From: CANLBN01 sp050633525
GTDB taxonomy: Bacteria; Pseudomonadota; Gammaproteobacteria; Pseudomonadales; Cellvibrionaceae
Direction of reading: 5' to 3'
Length of the DNA stretch: 64,000 nucleotides
Assembly: GCA_050633525.1 (NCBI GenBank)
Contig: JBOEGR010000004.1
Location: 67,858-131,857, forward strand
Both the position numbers and the translations under genes were made by a program. The notes beneath the pieces are model-generated. The model made no database searches and had not been told where the DNA came from. It was given only the letters and a program-made list of their open reading frames with translations. Below, piece after piece: positions 18,214 through 28,226 of this stretch (positions within the stretch are counted from its first letter, which is position 1; the number at the start of each line of letters is the position of its first letter).

Positions 18214-19884
18214 ATGATTAAGACTGTTTTTGCTTTTACCCTATACTTTTTATTCTCGAGCATAAGTGTCAATAGCTATTCGCTTACACTAAATGCCGAA
18301 GTCGATCGCACTCAACTTGCTAGCAATGAGTCACTGCGACTCATTGTCACCGCGGACGAAACCGCCAGTGCCAAAGTAGATTTTACTGAGCTATTACTGC
18401 AATTCGACATTATTAACACTCAAAGAAGCAATCAAACATCCATAGTTAATGGCAAAGTTTCCGCCAGTACTCAATGGATACTGATTTTAAGCCCAAAAGA
18501 ATCAGGCCGACTTGTTATCCCTTCCTTTGAATATCGAGGCGTTTATAGCCCAGCTATTTTTGTTAATGTAAATGATACCGGAACAAGCAACAACGCTGTG
18601 GCGGATAAAGACGTATTCTTAAAGCTCAGTGTTAATAAAAATATTGTTTATGTACAAGAACAACTGCTTATCACCATACGCTTATATTATAAAACAGCAT
18701 TATCAAGCTATGACGATGAGGCATTGCAACTAGATAACTCAACCTTAACACTGGTATCAGAAAGTAATTTTAGGAGTGATGTAAAGGGCGTAAACTACCA
18801 AGTTCTTGAAAAAATTTATGCATTACATCCACAGGCAAGTGGAACTATCACGATACCAACTCAATCCTGGCGTTTAGAGAAGGCGCTCAATCGTTTCAAT
18901 TTTGGCCGTTCGGGCAATCCTTATCTATATGTACGCAGTGATCCACTTACAGTTGAAGTAAAACCGATTGCAAACGAAAGCACAGCAGACACATGGCTCC
19001 CCTCAACCGCACTAACTCTCGACGGGAAATGGAAGCAATCTTTACTTGAAGCAAAAGTCGGGGAACCGCTCAATTATCAACTAGTGCTAATTGCAAATGG
19101 TTTGACGGCAGCTCAACTCCCCGATATAACCCTTCCAGAATCAGACGAGTTCACCATTTATTCAGATAAGGCTGATATAGACGACAATAAAAGCTCTATA
19201 GGCATCATAGGTACTCGCGTCAATAACTTTGCTATTATTCCTCGACAGTCGGGCACATTTACTTTTCCTAGCACGACCATAAAGTGGTGGAATACAGAAA
19301 AAAATAGAGAGGAAGAATCAACAGTAAAAGCACAAACTATTGTTGTGATAGATGAAAATATTGCAGAATCCGACCAGCTACCCACTTTAAATAGCAGCAA
19401 AAACAAAAGCGAATCCACGCAAACTGAAGCAAGCTCTTCGCTCTGGAAAATACTAACCTTATTATTCTTATCATTGAGCATGATTTTGGCTTATATTTTA
19501 CTGCGTAAGAAAAAAGTGCAAGAAAAGGGCAACAATACCAGCCCAGTAAACAATGATCAAAAAAAGTTAAAAACCGAAAAACAACTTAAACAAGATATAA
19601 TCAACTCTGCCAACAATAAGAACTGGTCAGAACTAAGAGATTCTATTTTAAAATATGGTGAATTCGTATCGCACGAGAAAAAAATAAAATCGCTTTCAGC
19701 AATGACTTCACTTTATCCCAACCTAGAGCAAGAACTAGCACAACTTGATCAAGAAATTTATTCAGGGAAGGAAAAAATATCGTCTTACTCTCCCGAAAAA
19801 CTGATAGAGCTTACCTTATCGATCAAAAAAGAAACTGGATCTATTAAAAAAAGTAAAAAGTTAAAAAAATTATACCCTAATTAA
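18214..19884 (+). CDS. batD: BatD-like membrane protein
   Basis: 556-residue protein: signal peptide (about 1-22), a large periplasmic beta-rich region of repeated Ig-like units, a transmembrane helix near 410-428 (ILTLLFLSLSMILAYILL) and a basic cytoplasmic tail of about 125 residues. Motifs WILILSPKESGRLVIPSFEYRG and FAIIPRQSGTFTFPSTTIKWWNT are typical of BatD (oxygen-tolerance) proteins. It ends the operon 14 bp after batB/C and is followed by a strong terminator. Confidence 0.88.
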   Translation: MIKTVFAFTLYFLFSSISVNSYSLTLNAEVDRTQLASNESLRLIVTADETASAKVDFTELLLQFDIINTQRSNQTSIVNGKVSASTQWILILSPKESGRLVIPSFEYRGVYSPAIFVNVNDTGTSNNAVADKDVFLKLSVNKNIVYVQEQLLITIRLYYKTALSSYDDEALQLDNSTLTLVSESNFRSDVKGVNYQVLEKIYALHPQASGTITIPTQSWRLEKALNRFNFGRSGNPYLYVRSDPLTVEVKPIANESTADTWLPSTALTLDGKWKQSLLEAKVGEPLNYQLVLIANGLTAAQLPDITLPESDEFTIYSDKADIDDNKSSIGIIGTRVNNFAIIPRQSGTFTFPSTTIKWWNTEKNREEESTVKAQTIVVIDENIAESDQLPTLNSSKNKSESTQTEASSSLWKILTLLFLSLSMILAYILLRKKKVQEKGNNTSPVNNDQKKLKTEKQLKQDIINSANNKNWSELRDSILKYGEFVSHEKKIKSLSAMTSLYPNLEQELAQLDQEIYSGKEKISSYSPEKLIELTLSIKKETGSIKKSKKLKKLYPN

Positions 19885-19930
19885 AAGCGATTCACTTAAG
19901 CTTATCGATAACTCTTCACCATCAAAATAA

Positions 19931-19966
19931 TAAATACCCCTAACAGAAAACCATTAGGGGTATTTA
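19931..19966. terminator. Bidirectional terminator after batD
   Basis: 13-bp arms (TAAATACCCCTAA and complement, 19931-19943 and 19954-19966) around a 10-nt loop with A/T flanks. It lies between the convergent batD and the TRAP-type lipoprotein gene and can serve both. Confidence 0.85.
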
Positions 19967-19993
19967 TATATGCCATATTAAAACTCTAAAATT

Positions 19994-21049
19994 TTATTCG
20001 GAAAATAAAGCAGCGGTGAAATCATATAATTCTTGTGCGTTAAAATTTCCCGAATTATCTTTAATCCATTTATCACGAACAGCAACTGCCAAACCATCCA
20101 TTTTTTTCGTTTGTTCCGGGCTGAAAGTAACCACGGCAATCCCTTTTTCTTTTATCTTATCGTTATACTTACCTATAACATTGTTTTCGTAATTAGATAC
20201 GTAATGCTGAATTGATTCGTCAATTGATTCCAGCAATACCTTACGATTATTATCACTTAAGCCTGCAAGTGCTTGGGTATTTGCTACAACAGGGCAATTA
20301 GCCGTCCCTAAGTTCAAATTGTCAGTAGCCCACGTACCAGCCTCTACAGAACCAAATGCCAAGTGTGCATGCTGAGCGAATGCTACTGTATCTATCACTC
20401 CCGCATCCAGAGCTTGCCTAACTTCATTTGCCGCAACTCCGGTTTTAACAGCCCCCAGTTGCGACATTACTCCAGCAATACCCCCAGGGCCACGAATTCG
20501 CTTACCGCTAAAATCGTCTAGCGATTCTGGGGTTTTACCTACACCAATTAAATTATACTGAGGCAAAGGTGATGGCATTAGTAGAGTTGCATTCCATCTT
20601 GCCAAATCGCCTACAACACTTGGGTGCTGATACACTTTCATCGAGATCTCAGCTAAGCGCGCTAACGAAATATCTTTAGCAAAAGGCAACTCAGTGACAG
20701 TGATGGTTGGGTTTTTTGCTTTATGATAAAAGGAACAGAACTGAGCCATTTCAAAAGCCCCGATTGAAATGCCATCTAGGTTTTCTTTATTTTTCGATAA
20801 GCCGCCATAGGAAATATTTAGCTTAAATTTTCCATCAGTTTTGGTAGAAACTAATTCAGATAGTTTCTCGACATGCTCAGTAAACGCACGACGCTTACTC
20901 CATAATGATACATTCCATTCCACTTCATCATAAACAAGTGGTTCAACTGCTTTTTCGACAGCAGTACTTATGTCGTCTGATTTTTCACATGCCACTAAAA
21001 AAGTGAAACAACTTAGAGAGATTAGACTAGTTTTGATTATTTTTATCAT
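19994..21049 (-). CDS. TRAP-type DctP-like solute-binding lipoprotein, orphan
   Basis: 351-residue periplasmic binding protein. The N-terminus has a signal peptide ending in the lipobox LVAC, so it is predicted to be lipid-anchored at Cys21. The mature part resembles the DctP family: a conserved Arg region FSGKRIRGPGG, EVRQALDAGVIDTVAF, and a helical C-terminus. No dctQ or dctM membrane subunit is nearby; the neighbours are batD (convergent) and dnaQ. It may work with permeases elsewhere or have a sensing role. Ligand unknown. Confidence 0.8.
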   Translation of the reverse strand: MIKIIKTSLISLSCFTFLVACEKSDDISTAVEKAVEPLVYDEVEWNVSLWSKRRAFTEHVEKLSELVSTKTDGKFKLNISYGGLSKNKENLDGISIGAFEMAQFCSFYHKAKNPTITVTELPFAKDISLARLAEISMKVYQHPSVVGDLARWNATLLMPSPLPQYNLIGVGKTPESLDDFSGKRIRGPGGIAGVMSQLGAVKTGVAANEVRQALDAGVIDTVAFAQHAHLAFGSVEAGTWATDNLNLGTANCPVVANTQALAGLSDNNRKVLLESIDESIQHYVSNYENNVIGKYNDKIKEKGIAVVTFSPEQTKKMDGLAVAVRDKWIKDNSGNFNAQELYDFTAALFSE

Positions 21050-21168
21050 AAAGGCCTCGTTTTAGGTATTTTTTTTCTTATTTTATGCCTCTTTTTTAAA
21101 AAAAGGTCATAACATAAACCATACCCTATGAAGCTATAAAAATACAATAATCTTATTAGTCATTAGCC

Positions 21169-21885
21169 TTACTGTTTCAACCAAAGACATTCGCCTGAAC
21201 TGGCTTTTTGTATAGTTGATAGTTTATCAACATGATTTTTCAATTCTTCTTCGTTTGCTTTTATCACTGGTGTTGAAAAAGCTTGTTTTAGGCGCCGAAT
21301 ATTTTCTCCAGAGACTGATTGTGCATTATTCTCACCCTCACCCTCATCACTTAATAATAATGCGGTTTGGCCGCCAGTCATCATAAGATAAACATCAGCC
21401 AAAATTTCAGCATCGAGTAAAGCACCGTGCAAGTCACGTTGCGAATTATCGACCGTATAGCGTTTACAAAGGGCGTCTAAGTTATTTTTTTGTCCTGGAT
21501 GTTTTTCCCTAGCCATCACTAGAGTATCAATTACAGAGCAATAATCCGTAATTCGAGAATATGATCCCTGATGCAACTTAAGTTCATGATCAATAAAGCC
21601 CACATCAAATGGTGCATTGTGAATGACCAATTGAGCGCCATCCACAAAAGCCATAAATTCATCAACGATACTAGAGAAAACAGGCTTACCTTTCAAAAAC
21701 TCATTCGTAATACCATGGACTTCAATAGCCTGTTCTTCTACATCCCTTTCAGGTTGAATGTACTGATGATAATGTTTGCCCGTTAGCTTTCTATTGACAA
21801 GCTCAACGCAACCGATTTCAATAATTTTATGACCCTTGGAAGGTTCAAGGCCTGTTGTTTCAGTATCCAGTACAATTTGTCTCAT
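21169..21885 (-). CDS. dnaQ: DNA polymerase III epsilon subunit (3'-5' exonuclease)
   Basis: Proofreading subunit of the replicase. The 238-residue protein has ExoI LDTETTGLEP (Asp7 and Glu9), ExoII HNAPFDVGFID, and ExoIII with HGALLDAEILADVY, the DEDDh set. The C-terminal region after about 185 is the linker and polymerase-binding part. Its ATG overlaps the rnhA stop by 4 bp (ATGA), so the two are translationally coupled as in many gammaproteobacteria, where they are often divergent or adjacent. Confidence 0.96.
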   Translation of the reverse strand: MRQIVLDTETTGLEPSKGHKIIEIGCVELVNRKLTGKHYHQYIQPERDVEEQAIEVHGITNEFLKGKPVFSSIVDEFMAFVDGAQLVIHNAPFDVGFIDHELKLHQGSYSRITDYCSVIDTLVMAREKHPGQKNNLDALCKRYTVDNSQRDLHGALLDAEILADVYLMMTGGQTALLLSDEGEGENNAQSVSGENIRRLKQAFSTPVIKANEEELKNHVDKLSTIQKASSGECLWLKQ

Positions 21886-22310
21886 TGTGGTATCCCCTCA
21901 TTTGCGAGTTGATCAGCAATTTCATTTTCACGATGACCACTATGCCCTTTTACCCACCGCCATTCAATTGTATGACGCTGTGATTGCTCATCGAGTTGCT
22001 GCCAAAGGTCGCTGTTCTTTACTGGTTTTTTTGCCGCATTTTTCCAGCCATTTTTTTTCCAATTAACGATCCATTCTGTTATGCCTTTGCGAACATACTG
22101 AGAATCTGTTGTTAAAACAACCTCACAAGATTCTGTTAAATGTTCCAAACCTTTTATTGCAGCCATTAACTCCATTCGATTGTTAGTCGTATTGTTTTCA
22201 CCGCCACAAAGTGATTTTTCATTATCTTGATACCGTAATAAAGCCCCCCATCCTCCTGGACCAGGATTACCTTTACACGCACCATCTGTAAATAAGTCTA
22301 TTTTTTTCAC
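21882..22310 (-). CDS. rnhA: Ribonuclease HI
   Basis: Removes RNA from RNA-DNA hybrids. The 142-residue protein has the catalytic residues in FTDGACKGNPGPGG (Asp8), NNRMELMA (Glu), TTDSQYV (Asp) and GHSGHRENEIADQLA (His, Asp). Length is normal. It lies between the methyltransferase gene and dnaQ in one minus-strand transcript. Confidence 0.97.
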   Translation of the reverse strand: MKKIDLFTDGACKGNPGPGGWGALLRYQDNEKSLCGGENNTTNNRMELMAAIKGLEHLTESCEVVLTTDSQYVRKGITEWIVNWKKNGWKNAAKKPVKNSDLWQQLDEQSQRHTIEWRWVKGHSGHRENEIADQLANEGIPQ

Positions 22311-22338
22311 TGAAGAACCTTATGGTATTGTATTGATT

Positions 22339-23199
22339 TTACTTTACTGTTTTCTTAGTAACCACTGGGGATTTTCGCACGTTTTGCTGAGCAATAGAGT
22401 TTTTTGCCCAACTAGGAAGTCCTTTTGGTTTTTTCCATTCGGGCTTGATAACCGTCATCGGGGTAATGCTTTTTCGTGCAACAACTACATAAAAGCTACC
22501 CCATATCGGAAATAAATTATTAATATACTCTTCTACTTTTCGGCCATACTGTTGCTTTATTGGCCAGCCATGATCGCCATACTCTAAGAATGCTGGCTCA
22601 AAATCCAAAAGCTGCAGCCAGTCAACAATTCGACTTCGGCGTAAGTTATGAAAACGCCTCTGCGCATTCTGACTAAATAAACGGCCTAACTGTCTTTTAG
22701 TCGTAGAGAAACTCCAAGGATTAAACCCCACTACAATAATATAACCATTCGGAATAATTGTTCTAGCAGTTTCTCTAAGTAATTGATGCGGTTTGGTTGA
22801 GTATTCCAATGCGTGATGCAAAAGAGCAACATCAACACATTCTGAATCTATAGGCAGTTGTTCAAACTGGGCAAGTGCTTTAGCTTCCCCCTCACCTTTT
22901 TCTTTTGCTTGCTTTACACCTAAAGAAAAGTGATGCGTTACTGGGCTTTGTCTCGATAATGACATGATATTGCTGCTGGAATGACTTACGGCACTCAACT
23001 GCATTAAATGATAACCATACATTTCAGGCATAATCCGATCTAGTTTGGCTTTTTCTGCACTTAACAATCGCTGACCAACAGAACCTTGAAACCATTCATT
23101 AAGCTCTTCTTGGGACTCTGAGAGAGGCTTAACACCAAATCGGGTATTAATTTTCTCTCTCAATAAACCAGGCGTTTTTGTTAGAAAAGAATAAGGCAT
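22339..23199 (-). CDS. Class I SAM-dependent methyltransferase
   Basis: 286-residue protein found beside rnhA in many gammaproteobacteria (YafS-like). It has a methyltransferase type 11 core: CVDVALLHHALEYSTKPHQLLRETARTI and GYIIVVGFNPWSFS are motifs II-III. The glycine-rich SAM loop is poorly conserved (about residue 50-75, QLSAVSHSSS). The C-terminal 40 residues are Lys/Pro rich. Substrate unknown. It begins the methyltransferase-rnhA-dnaQ transcript, 29 bp before rnhA. Confidence 0.8.
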   Translation of the reverse strand: MPYSFLTKTPGLLREKINTRFGVKPLSESQEELNEWFQGSVGQRLLSAEKAKLDRIMPEMYGYHLMQLSAVSHSSSNIMSLSRQSPVTHHFSLGVKQAKEKGEGEAKALAQFEQLPIDSECVDVALLHHALEYSTKPHQLLRETARTIIPNGYIIVVGFNPWSFSTTKRQLGRLFSQNAQRRFHNLRRSRIVDWLQLLDFEPAFLEYGDHGWPIKQQYGRKVEEYINNLFPIWGSFYVVVARKSITPMTVIKPEWKKPKGLPSWAKNSIAQQNVRKSPVVTKKTVK

Positions 23200-23246
23200 A
23201 TTAGCTATCGGTTTAAGTTATCTTTTTCACTTATTATAATCTGGAC

Positions 23247-25931
23247 TCAATTATCTGACAGGCTTTTACTGACAACCTCATAAACATCCTTAGACAAATC
23301 ATCTACTGCGAGAACATTTTCTAATGCTTGTTTCATTAATTGCTTCTGCGGCGCACTGTACTTACGCCAACGAGTTAAAGGCGTTAGTAAGCGTGACGCA
23401 ATTTGGGGATTAATTGTGTTTAATTTGATGATTTGTTTAGCAAGAAAATCATAACCTGCTCCGCTCGACTGGTGAAAGCCAATTGCATTGGCTGCAAAGG
23501 CCCCGATCAACGAGCGTACTTTATTCGGGTTTTTAAGAGTGAAGCTAGGGTGTGACATTAACAACTTCACATTATCCAAAGCGCTATGAAGAGGTTTGGA
23601 TGCCTGCACGGCTAGCCATTGATTCACCACCAACGATTCATGCTGCCAACGCTCATAAAAGTGAGCTAACGCGTCGACTTGGTCTTTTGCCAATTCGTCA
23701 AAATTACTGTGCACCAATATTTTTAATGCATTCATAGCATCAGTCATATTATTCGCATTGTAGTACTGCTTAATACATGCTTGTTGAAACGACGAATTAT
23801 CTAACAACATTAAATAATCTAAAGCTGTATTTTTCAGCGTACGCTCGGCTATAGCTGCAGCGCTCGGCTCATATTCTTTTGTTGACGAAAGCGCTTGATA
23901 AACATCCCATAACTCTTCTTGTAAATGACTTGCGATGCTCTTTCTTAAAGTTTGGCGCGCATAATGAATAGCTTCAACATCCACTGTAGTGGCAATTTCT
24001 GCCATATAAGCTTCCGATGGCAAACTTAACATATAAGCTACCATCGCTTTATCCAAACCCTCTTGAGATAAAATCGCTTTCAAGCCTAAGCTGAAACGCT
24101 GATCGACGTTTGGGGACTGCTGTTTGTTTTGGTAAGCCTCTATTAGCTCTTGTAAAATTGAGACAGCAAGCTGTTGGCTGGCATTCCACTGGCTAAAACC
24201 GTCATCATCATTTTGCATTAGACGCAAATAATCATCGCGGCTATAATCAAAAACGAGTTTGACAGGAGCAGAAAAATTACGCAATAAAGAGGGAACCGGC
24301 TTTTCTATAACTTGCTTAAATATAAAGGTCTGTTCCATTTCTGTGAGTTCAAGCACACAGTGTGTGTTATCCGCTTGCTCAGATAAGCTAATACTCTCTC
24401 CATTAATTTCAGGATGTAAAGCCAAACACCCCGCCTCACCAACTAAACCCATCGCAATAGGCATATGCAAAGCCTGTTTATCGCAACCTTTAGATTCAGG
24501 CGTATCAGGTAGTACTTGCTTTATCGTTAAGCGATAAGTCTGGGCTGACTCATCATAATGATCGTCGACGACTAATGTCGGCGTCCCTGCTTGAGTGTAC
24601 CAATGCTTAAATTGATTTAGATTACGCTTAGAAGCCGATTCCATCGCAGAAAGAAAATCGTCGATAGTGACTGCCTGTCCATCATGCCGATCAAAATAAC
24701 AGTCTGAACCAGCTCTAAATGTTTCAGCACCCAAGAGCGTATGCAGCATGCGTACAATTTCTGAGCCTTTTTCATATACGGTTAAAGTATAGAAGTTAGA
24801 AATTTCAATAAACGATGGGGGTTGCACTGGGTGCGCCATTGGTCCGGCATCCTCAGCGAATTGTAATGTTCGAAGCATACCCACATCTTCGATACGCTTA
24901 ACGATTGGCGATCCCATATCAGCAGAGAAGGCTTGATCTCGAAAAACCGTAAAGCCTTCTTTCAAACTCAATTGAAACCAATCTCGACACGTTACGCGAT
25001 TGCCTGACCAATTGTGAAAATACTCATGGGCAACAACACCTTCTACTCGTTGAAAACCTGCATCTGTTGTCGTTTTTGCATTTGCTAATACGCATGAGGT
25101 ATTAAAAATATTAAGGCCTTTATTTTCCATAGCCCCCATATTGAAATCATCCACCGCAACAATCATAAAAATATCAAGATCATATTCACGACCATAAACT
25201 TCCTCATCCCAACGCATGGAATGTTTGAGTGAAGTCATGGCATAATCACATTTATCCAGATCTTTTTTCTCAACAAAGATACGCAACGTCACCTCGCGTC
25301 CGGACATAGTCATAAATTTATCTTCGATAAACTCTAAACTACCCGCTACCAAAGCAAATAAATAAGCTGGCTTTTTAAAAGGATCTTCCCACTTTGCCCA
25401 ATGACGACCATTCTCCGCTTCTCCTTGCGCAACCAGATTTCCATTAGACAATAAAACGGGATAATGCTCTTTGTTTGCATTAATTGTAGTGGTGAAAGTA
25501 CTCATCACATCAGGGCGATCTAAATAATAAGTAATCTTACGAAAGCCTTCAGCCTCACATTGTGTGCAATACATACCACTGGATTTATACAAGCCTTCTA
25601 ATGAGGTATTCTCTTGAGGTAATATTTCAGTAACACAAGTCAGTTGGCATTCATCAGGGATAGCGATCGTTAAAGATTCGCTGTCAATGGAATAATCCAC
25701 ATCAGATAGTTTATTACCGTCGATACTAACTGAAATTAATGTTAAATCTTGACCATGCAAAATTAAGTTATTTTTGTTGCCAGCCACAGGATTCCGACGA
25801 AGAGTTAAGGTTGAAGTAACAATCGTACTCAACTCATTGAGTTCAAAATTTAATTCTGTTTTTTCAATTAAAAAATCAGGTACTGTATAATCTCGAAGGT
25901 AAATAACCTGTGGTTGTGCATCGCGCATCAT
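23247..25931 (-). CDS. pepN: Aminopeptidase N
   Basis: 894-residue zinc metallopeptidase of family M1 that trims N-terminal residues from peptides in the cytoplasm. The substrate-binding GAMENKG and zinc motif HEYFHNWSGNRVTCRDWFQL followed by LKEG (HEXXH-18-E) are intact. Length and C-terminal alpha-helical domain match E. coli PepN. Two adjacent ATGs at the start. The short DUF1315 gene lies upstream on the same strand. Confidence 0.97.
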   Translation of the reverse strand: MMRDAQPQVIYLRDYTVPDFLIEKTELNFELNELSTIVTSTLTLRRNPVAGNKNNLILHGQDLTLISVSIDGNKLSDVDYSIDSESLTIAIPDECQLTCVTEILPQENTSLEGLYKSSGMYCTQCEAEGFRKITYYLDRPDVMSTFTTTINANKEHYPVLLSNGNLVAQGEAENGRHWAKWEDPFKKPAYLFALVAGSLEFIEDKFMTMSGREVTLRIFVEKKDLDKCDYAMTSLKHSMRWDEEVYGREYDLDIFMIVAVDDFNMGAMENKGLNIFNTSCVLANAKTTTDAGFQRVEGVVAHEYFHNWSGNRVTCRDWFQLSLKEGFTVFRDQAFSADMGSPIVKRIEDVGMLRTLQFAEDAGPMAHPVQPPSFIEISNFYTLTVYEKGSEIVRMLHTLLGAETFRAGSDCYFDRHDGQAVTIDDFLSAMESASKRNLNQFKHWYTQAGTPTLVVDDHYDESAQTYRLTIKQVLPDTPESKGCDKQALHMPIAMGLVGEAGCLALHPEINGESISLSEQADNTHCVLELTEMEQTFIFKQVIEKPVPSLLRNFSAPVKLVFDYSRDDYLRLMQNDDDGFSQWNASQQLAVSILQELIEAYQNKQQSPNVDQRFSLGLKAILSQEGLDKAMVAYMLSLPSEAYMAEIATTVDVEAIHYARQTLRKSIASHLQEELWDVYQALSSTKEYEPSAAAIAERTLKNTALDYLMLLDNSSFQQACIKQYYNANNMTDAMNALKILVHSNFDELAKDQVDALAHFYERWQHESLVVNQWLAVQASKPLHSALDNVKLLMSHPSFTLKNPNKVRSLIGAFAANAIGFHQSSGAGYDFLAKQIIKLNTINPQIASRLLTPLTRWRKYSAPQKQLMKQALENVLAVDDLSKDVYEVVSKSLSDN

Positions 25932-25984
25932 TTTATATTCTCAGCTTATTTTAAATGTTTACTTAAATGTATTATTTAAACGTA

Positions 25985-26275
25985 TTACTTAAACGTTAGT
26001 GGCTGTGGGTCTGCATCATTAATCGTATCGTTATCAATCGTAATTTCGCCCGATTCACTACCGCAGTGTTTATGCTTCTTAGTGGCGATATAACCCGTAT
26101 GCTCTTCTGGGGGTAGATTTTTCTTCTCATAGGCAATAACAGCTTGTAAGCACAACTGTTTTTGCTCACTAGATAATTTCTCACCTGTCGGCCACTTCCC
26201 TAGCTCAATCGAACGTTTAAGATTTTGATAAATATCCGGGGTGATATTATTTAATAATTCATTTACGCTTTTCAT
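25985..26275 (-). CDS. DUF1315 (YeaC-like) small protein
   Basis: 96-residue protein of unknown function. The pattern NELLNNITPDIYQNLKRSIE, GKWPTGEKLSSEQKQLCLQAVIAYE and LPPEEHTGYI matches the DUF1315/YeaC family. The ATG at 26275 is chosen because the family begins there; the open frame continues upstream inside the rhomboid gene without similarity. A C-terminal acidic stretch follows KKHKHCGSE. It lies between the rhomboid gene and pepN, 50 bp downstream of the rhomboid stop. Confidence 0.85.
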   Translation of the reverse strand: MKSVNELLNNITPDIYQNLKRSIELGKWPTGEKLSSEQKQLCLQAVIAYEKKNLPPEEHTGYIATKKHKHCGSESGEITIDNDTINDADPQPLTFK

Positions 26276-26324
26276 AGGTAATACATCCAAAAAATCGTCA
26301 AAATAAAAATCGGGGTTCTTTATT

Positions 26325-27227
26325 TTACTGGTGATCAATCGCCTTGTTTCGATCAAGCAAGGCCACAATAAGACCAATCACTGCACCAGAAACCAAGCCC
26401 GCTACATGAGCGGCGTTTGCAATACTACCCGCTATAAAGAAATCAATAATGCCGAAGACACCCAGCAATAACCAAACAATAAAAAAGGCAATGGCCGCTT
26501 TATTAAATTGTAGAATTGGATGAATAACAAATTGTTGATATACAGCTATATAACCAATACAGCCATATACCACGCCCGATAAGCCCCCGAAAACGGTATT
26601 GGCTTGCGCTAGGTACTGAGCAATATTCGAAACAACACCGACGACCAAAACAATCAATAATATATGCATTGAACCCTTTGCTATTTCAATACGTCGACCC
26701 AACTCCCATATAATAAGGCTATTAAAAATAATATGTAACCAAGTAAAATGTAAAAATATAGGCGTTAATAAGCGCCAATACTGACCCGATGCTAGGGTAT
26801 CTTTTAGCGAAACGAAATAACCATTACTAATCGCCTGAAATAAGAAAGGCTGGGCATAGGAAAGCTGCTGGTCATCGGCAAAAATTGCCAAGGCACCAAT
26901 AAAGCCTAACAAAATAGTCGTTAAACTAACGGGCACTAAACATGTCAATTTTACAGTCGCGCTTATTTGCTCACTATATTGTTTTGAGTCATCACCTATT
27001 GAGCCCTCGTTGTTAGACGCCACGCTTAAATCAATTTCACCACTTGCCCACTTACTCGTTAATTCAGCTATTTCAATAATACGTGGCTCATCTGCCATCC
27101 AAAGCTGTTGTTCACCTTCCTCTTCTGTTACATGATGCAACAACTGCTGCTCGTCCAAATAGCTTAATAAGGGGCGCATATCTACCGCTAGGGGAAGACG
27201 AATTACGGGGTGCCACATTAGCCTCAT
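26325..27227 (-). CDS. Rhomboid family intramembrane serine protease
   Basis: 300-residue membrane protease of the GlpG type. A soluble N-terminal part of about 100 residues (including a TLPF-like acidic linker) precedes six transmembrane helices. The catalytic serine lies in GGLSGVVYG and the catalytic His in NAAHVAGLVSG; the HFTWLHIIFN segment in TM2 is typical. Substrates unknown. It starts 2 bp after the phosphatase stop, so it is in the nadK-phosphatase-rhomboid transcript. Confidence 0.93.
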   Translation of the reverse strand: MRLMWHPVIRLPLAVDMRPLLSYLDEQQLLHHVTEEEGEQQLWMADEPRIIEIAELTSKWASGEIDLSVASNNEGSIGDDSKQYSEQISATVKLTCLVPVSLTTILLGFIGALAIFADDQQLSYAQPFLFQAISNGYFVSLKDTLASGQYWRLLTPIFLHFTWLHIIFNSLIIWELGRRIEIAKGSMHILLIVLVVGVVSNIAQYLAQANTVFGGLSGVVYGCIGYIAVYQQFVIHPILQFNKAAIAFFIVWLLLGVFGIIDFFIAGSIANAAHVAGLVSGAVIGLIVALLDRNKAIDHQ

Positions 27228-27229
27228 AG

Positions 27230-28213
27230 TTACGACTGTTCCGGTGGATCAACATAAAGCCAAACATAATTGCCTGGGTCGAGACGCTCTTCTCCATCCA
27301 TTCGGTAAGCCACAAGACGACCATATTTTACCGCACTGTAATCCAAGCAACAGATATTATGTTTTACGGGAGCAGGACGACCATGGAGCCAATAATGGCC
27401 AAAAAAGACCGGTTTGGCATGCGCAGGATAATGAATGAGTGTATTAAGCTCTTGCTCATTCAAAGGCCTCTCTACTAAATGTTCTGGTAAAGGGTCTGGC
27501 TGAAACACAACGTCACTATAAGTCTCCGGTGCATCAGACCAAAACTTAGTCCGAAAAATACGCCGTTCAAAACCATCGCGACTTCGAATAACCTCACCAT
27601 CGGGAAGGGATAAGCTAGTTCCTCGCATTAACCTATCAAGTACCTTACCTTCAAAGCTACTCAAATCAGTCGATTTTTTGATAATGTCTGGCGATACATG
27701 GCTGGTATGATATTTCTTGAGGTATTCATTCACATACTGCTCATCCCAACAAGCATGAACAACTCGAAAATTTTGTGTTTCTATAAATAAGGGTAGCCTG
27801 CTAAACCAATCAAGATATTCTTTAAAATCATGAGAGTAATTGGCAAATTGCTCGAAGGTTTCAGACACTAAACGTTGGTTGTGAGCATTGTGTTCTCGCA
27901 AATAACACTGCTGGCCGGTTTGACGTGTTTTCTCTTCATCTAGGGTTGCATAGCAATAAACATTGTATTCGTGGTTACCGATAACGATCTGAGCATGCCC
28001 TTGGGTCACCATATCGTAAACAACACTCATTGCTTTACGAATATGTGGGCCTCGATCGACAATATCGCCCACAAAAATCACCTGACGTTTTGGGTGCTGA
28101 TAAACGCCATCGCGCTTTTTGTAACCCATAACTTCAAGTAATTTAACTAGGGTACGACCACAACCGTGGATATCCCCAATAATATCGTAACCTTCAAATA
28201 ATCGTTGATTCAC
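27230..28213 (-). CDS. Metallophosphoesterase (PPP-like)
   Basis: 327-residue protein with the calcineurin-like metal motifs GDIHG (12-18 region), GDIVDRG and GNHE, plus GHYW near the C-terminus. These bind two metals and would hydrolyse phosphoesters. It resembles bacterial serine/threonine or diadenosine polyphosphate phosphatases, without enough detail to choose. It lies 13 bp after nadK, and this pairing is seen in Pseudomonas relatives. Confidence 0.85.
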   Translation of the reverse strand: MNQRLFEGYDIIGDIHGCGRTLVKLLEVMGYKKRDGVYQHPKRQVIFVGDIVDRGPHIRKAMSVVYDMVTQGHAQIVIGNHEYNVYCYATLDEEKTRQTGQQCYLREHNAHNQRLVSETFEQFANYSHDFKEYLDWFSRLPLFIETQNFRVVHACWDEQYVNEYLKKYHTSHVSPDIIKKSTDLSSFEGKVLDRLMRGTSLSLPDGEVIRSRDGFERRIFRTKFWSDAPETYSDVVFQPDPLPEHLVERPLNEQELNTLIHYPAHAKPVFFGHYWLHGRPAPVKHNICCLDYSAVKYGRLVAYRMDGEERLDPGNYVWLYVDPPEQS

Positions 28214-28226
28214 TGTCTTAGCTAAT

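Noticed and set aside
21050..21168. TCATAACATAAACC near 21110 as a Zur box
   Set aside because: Only one half of the palindrome is present and the neighbours have no link to zinc.
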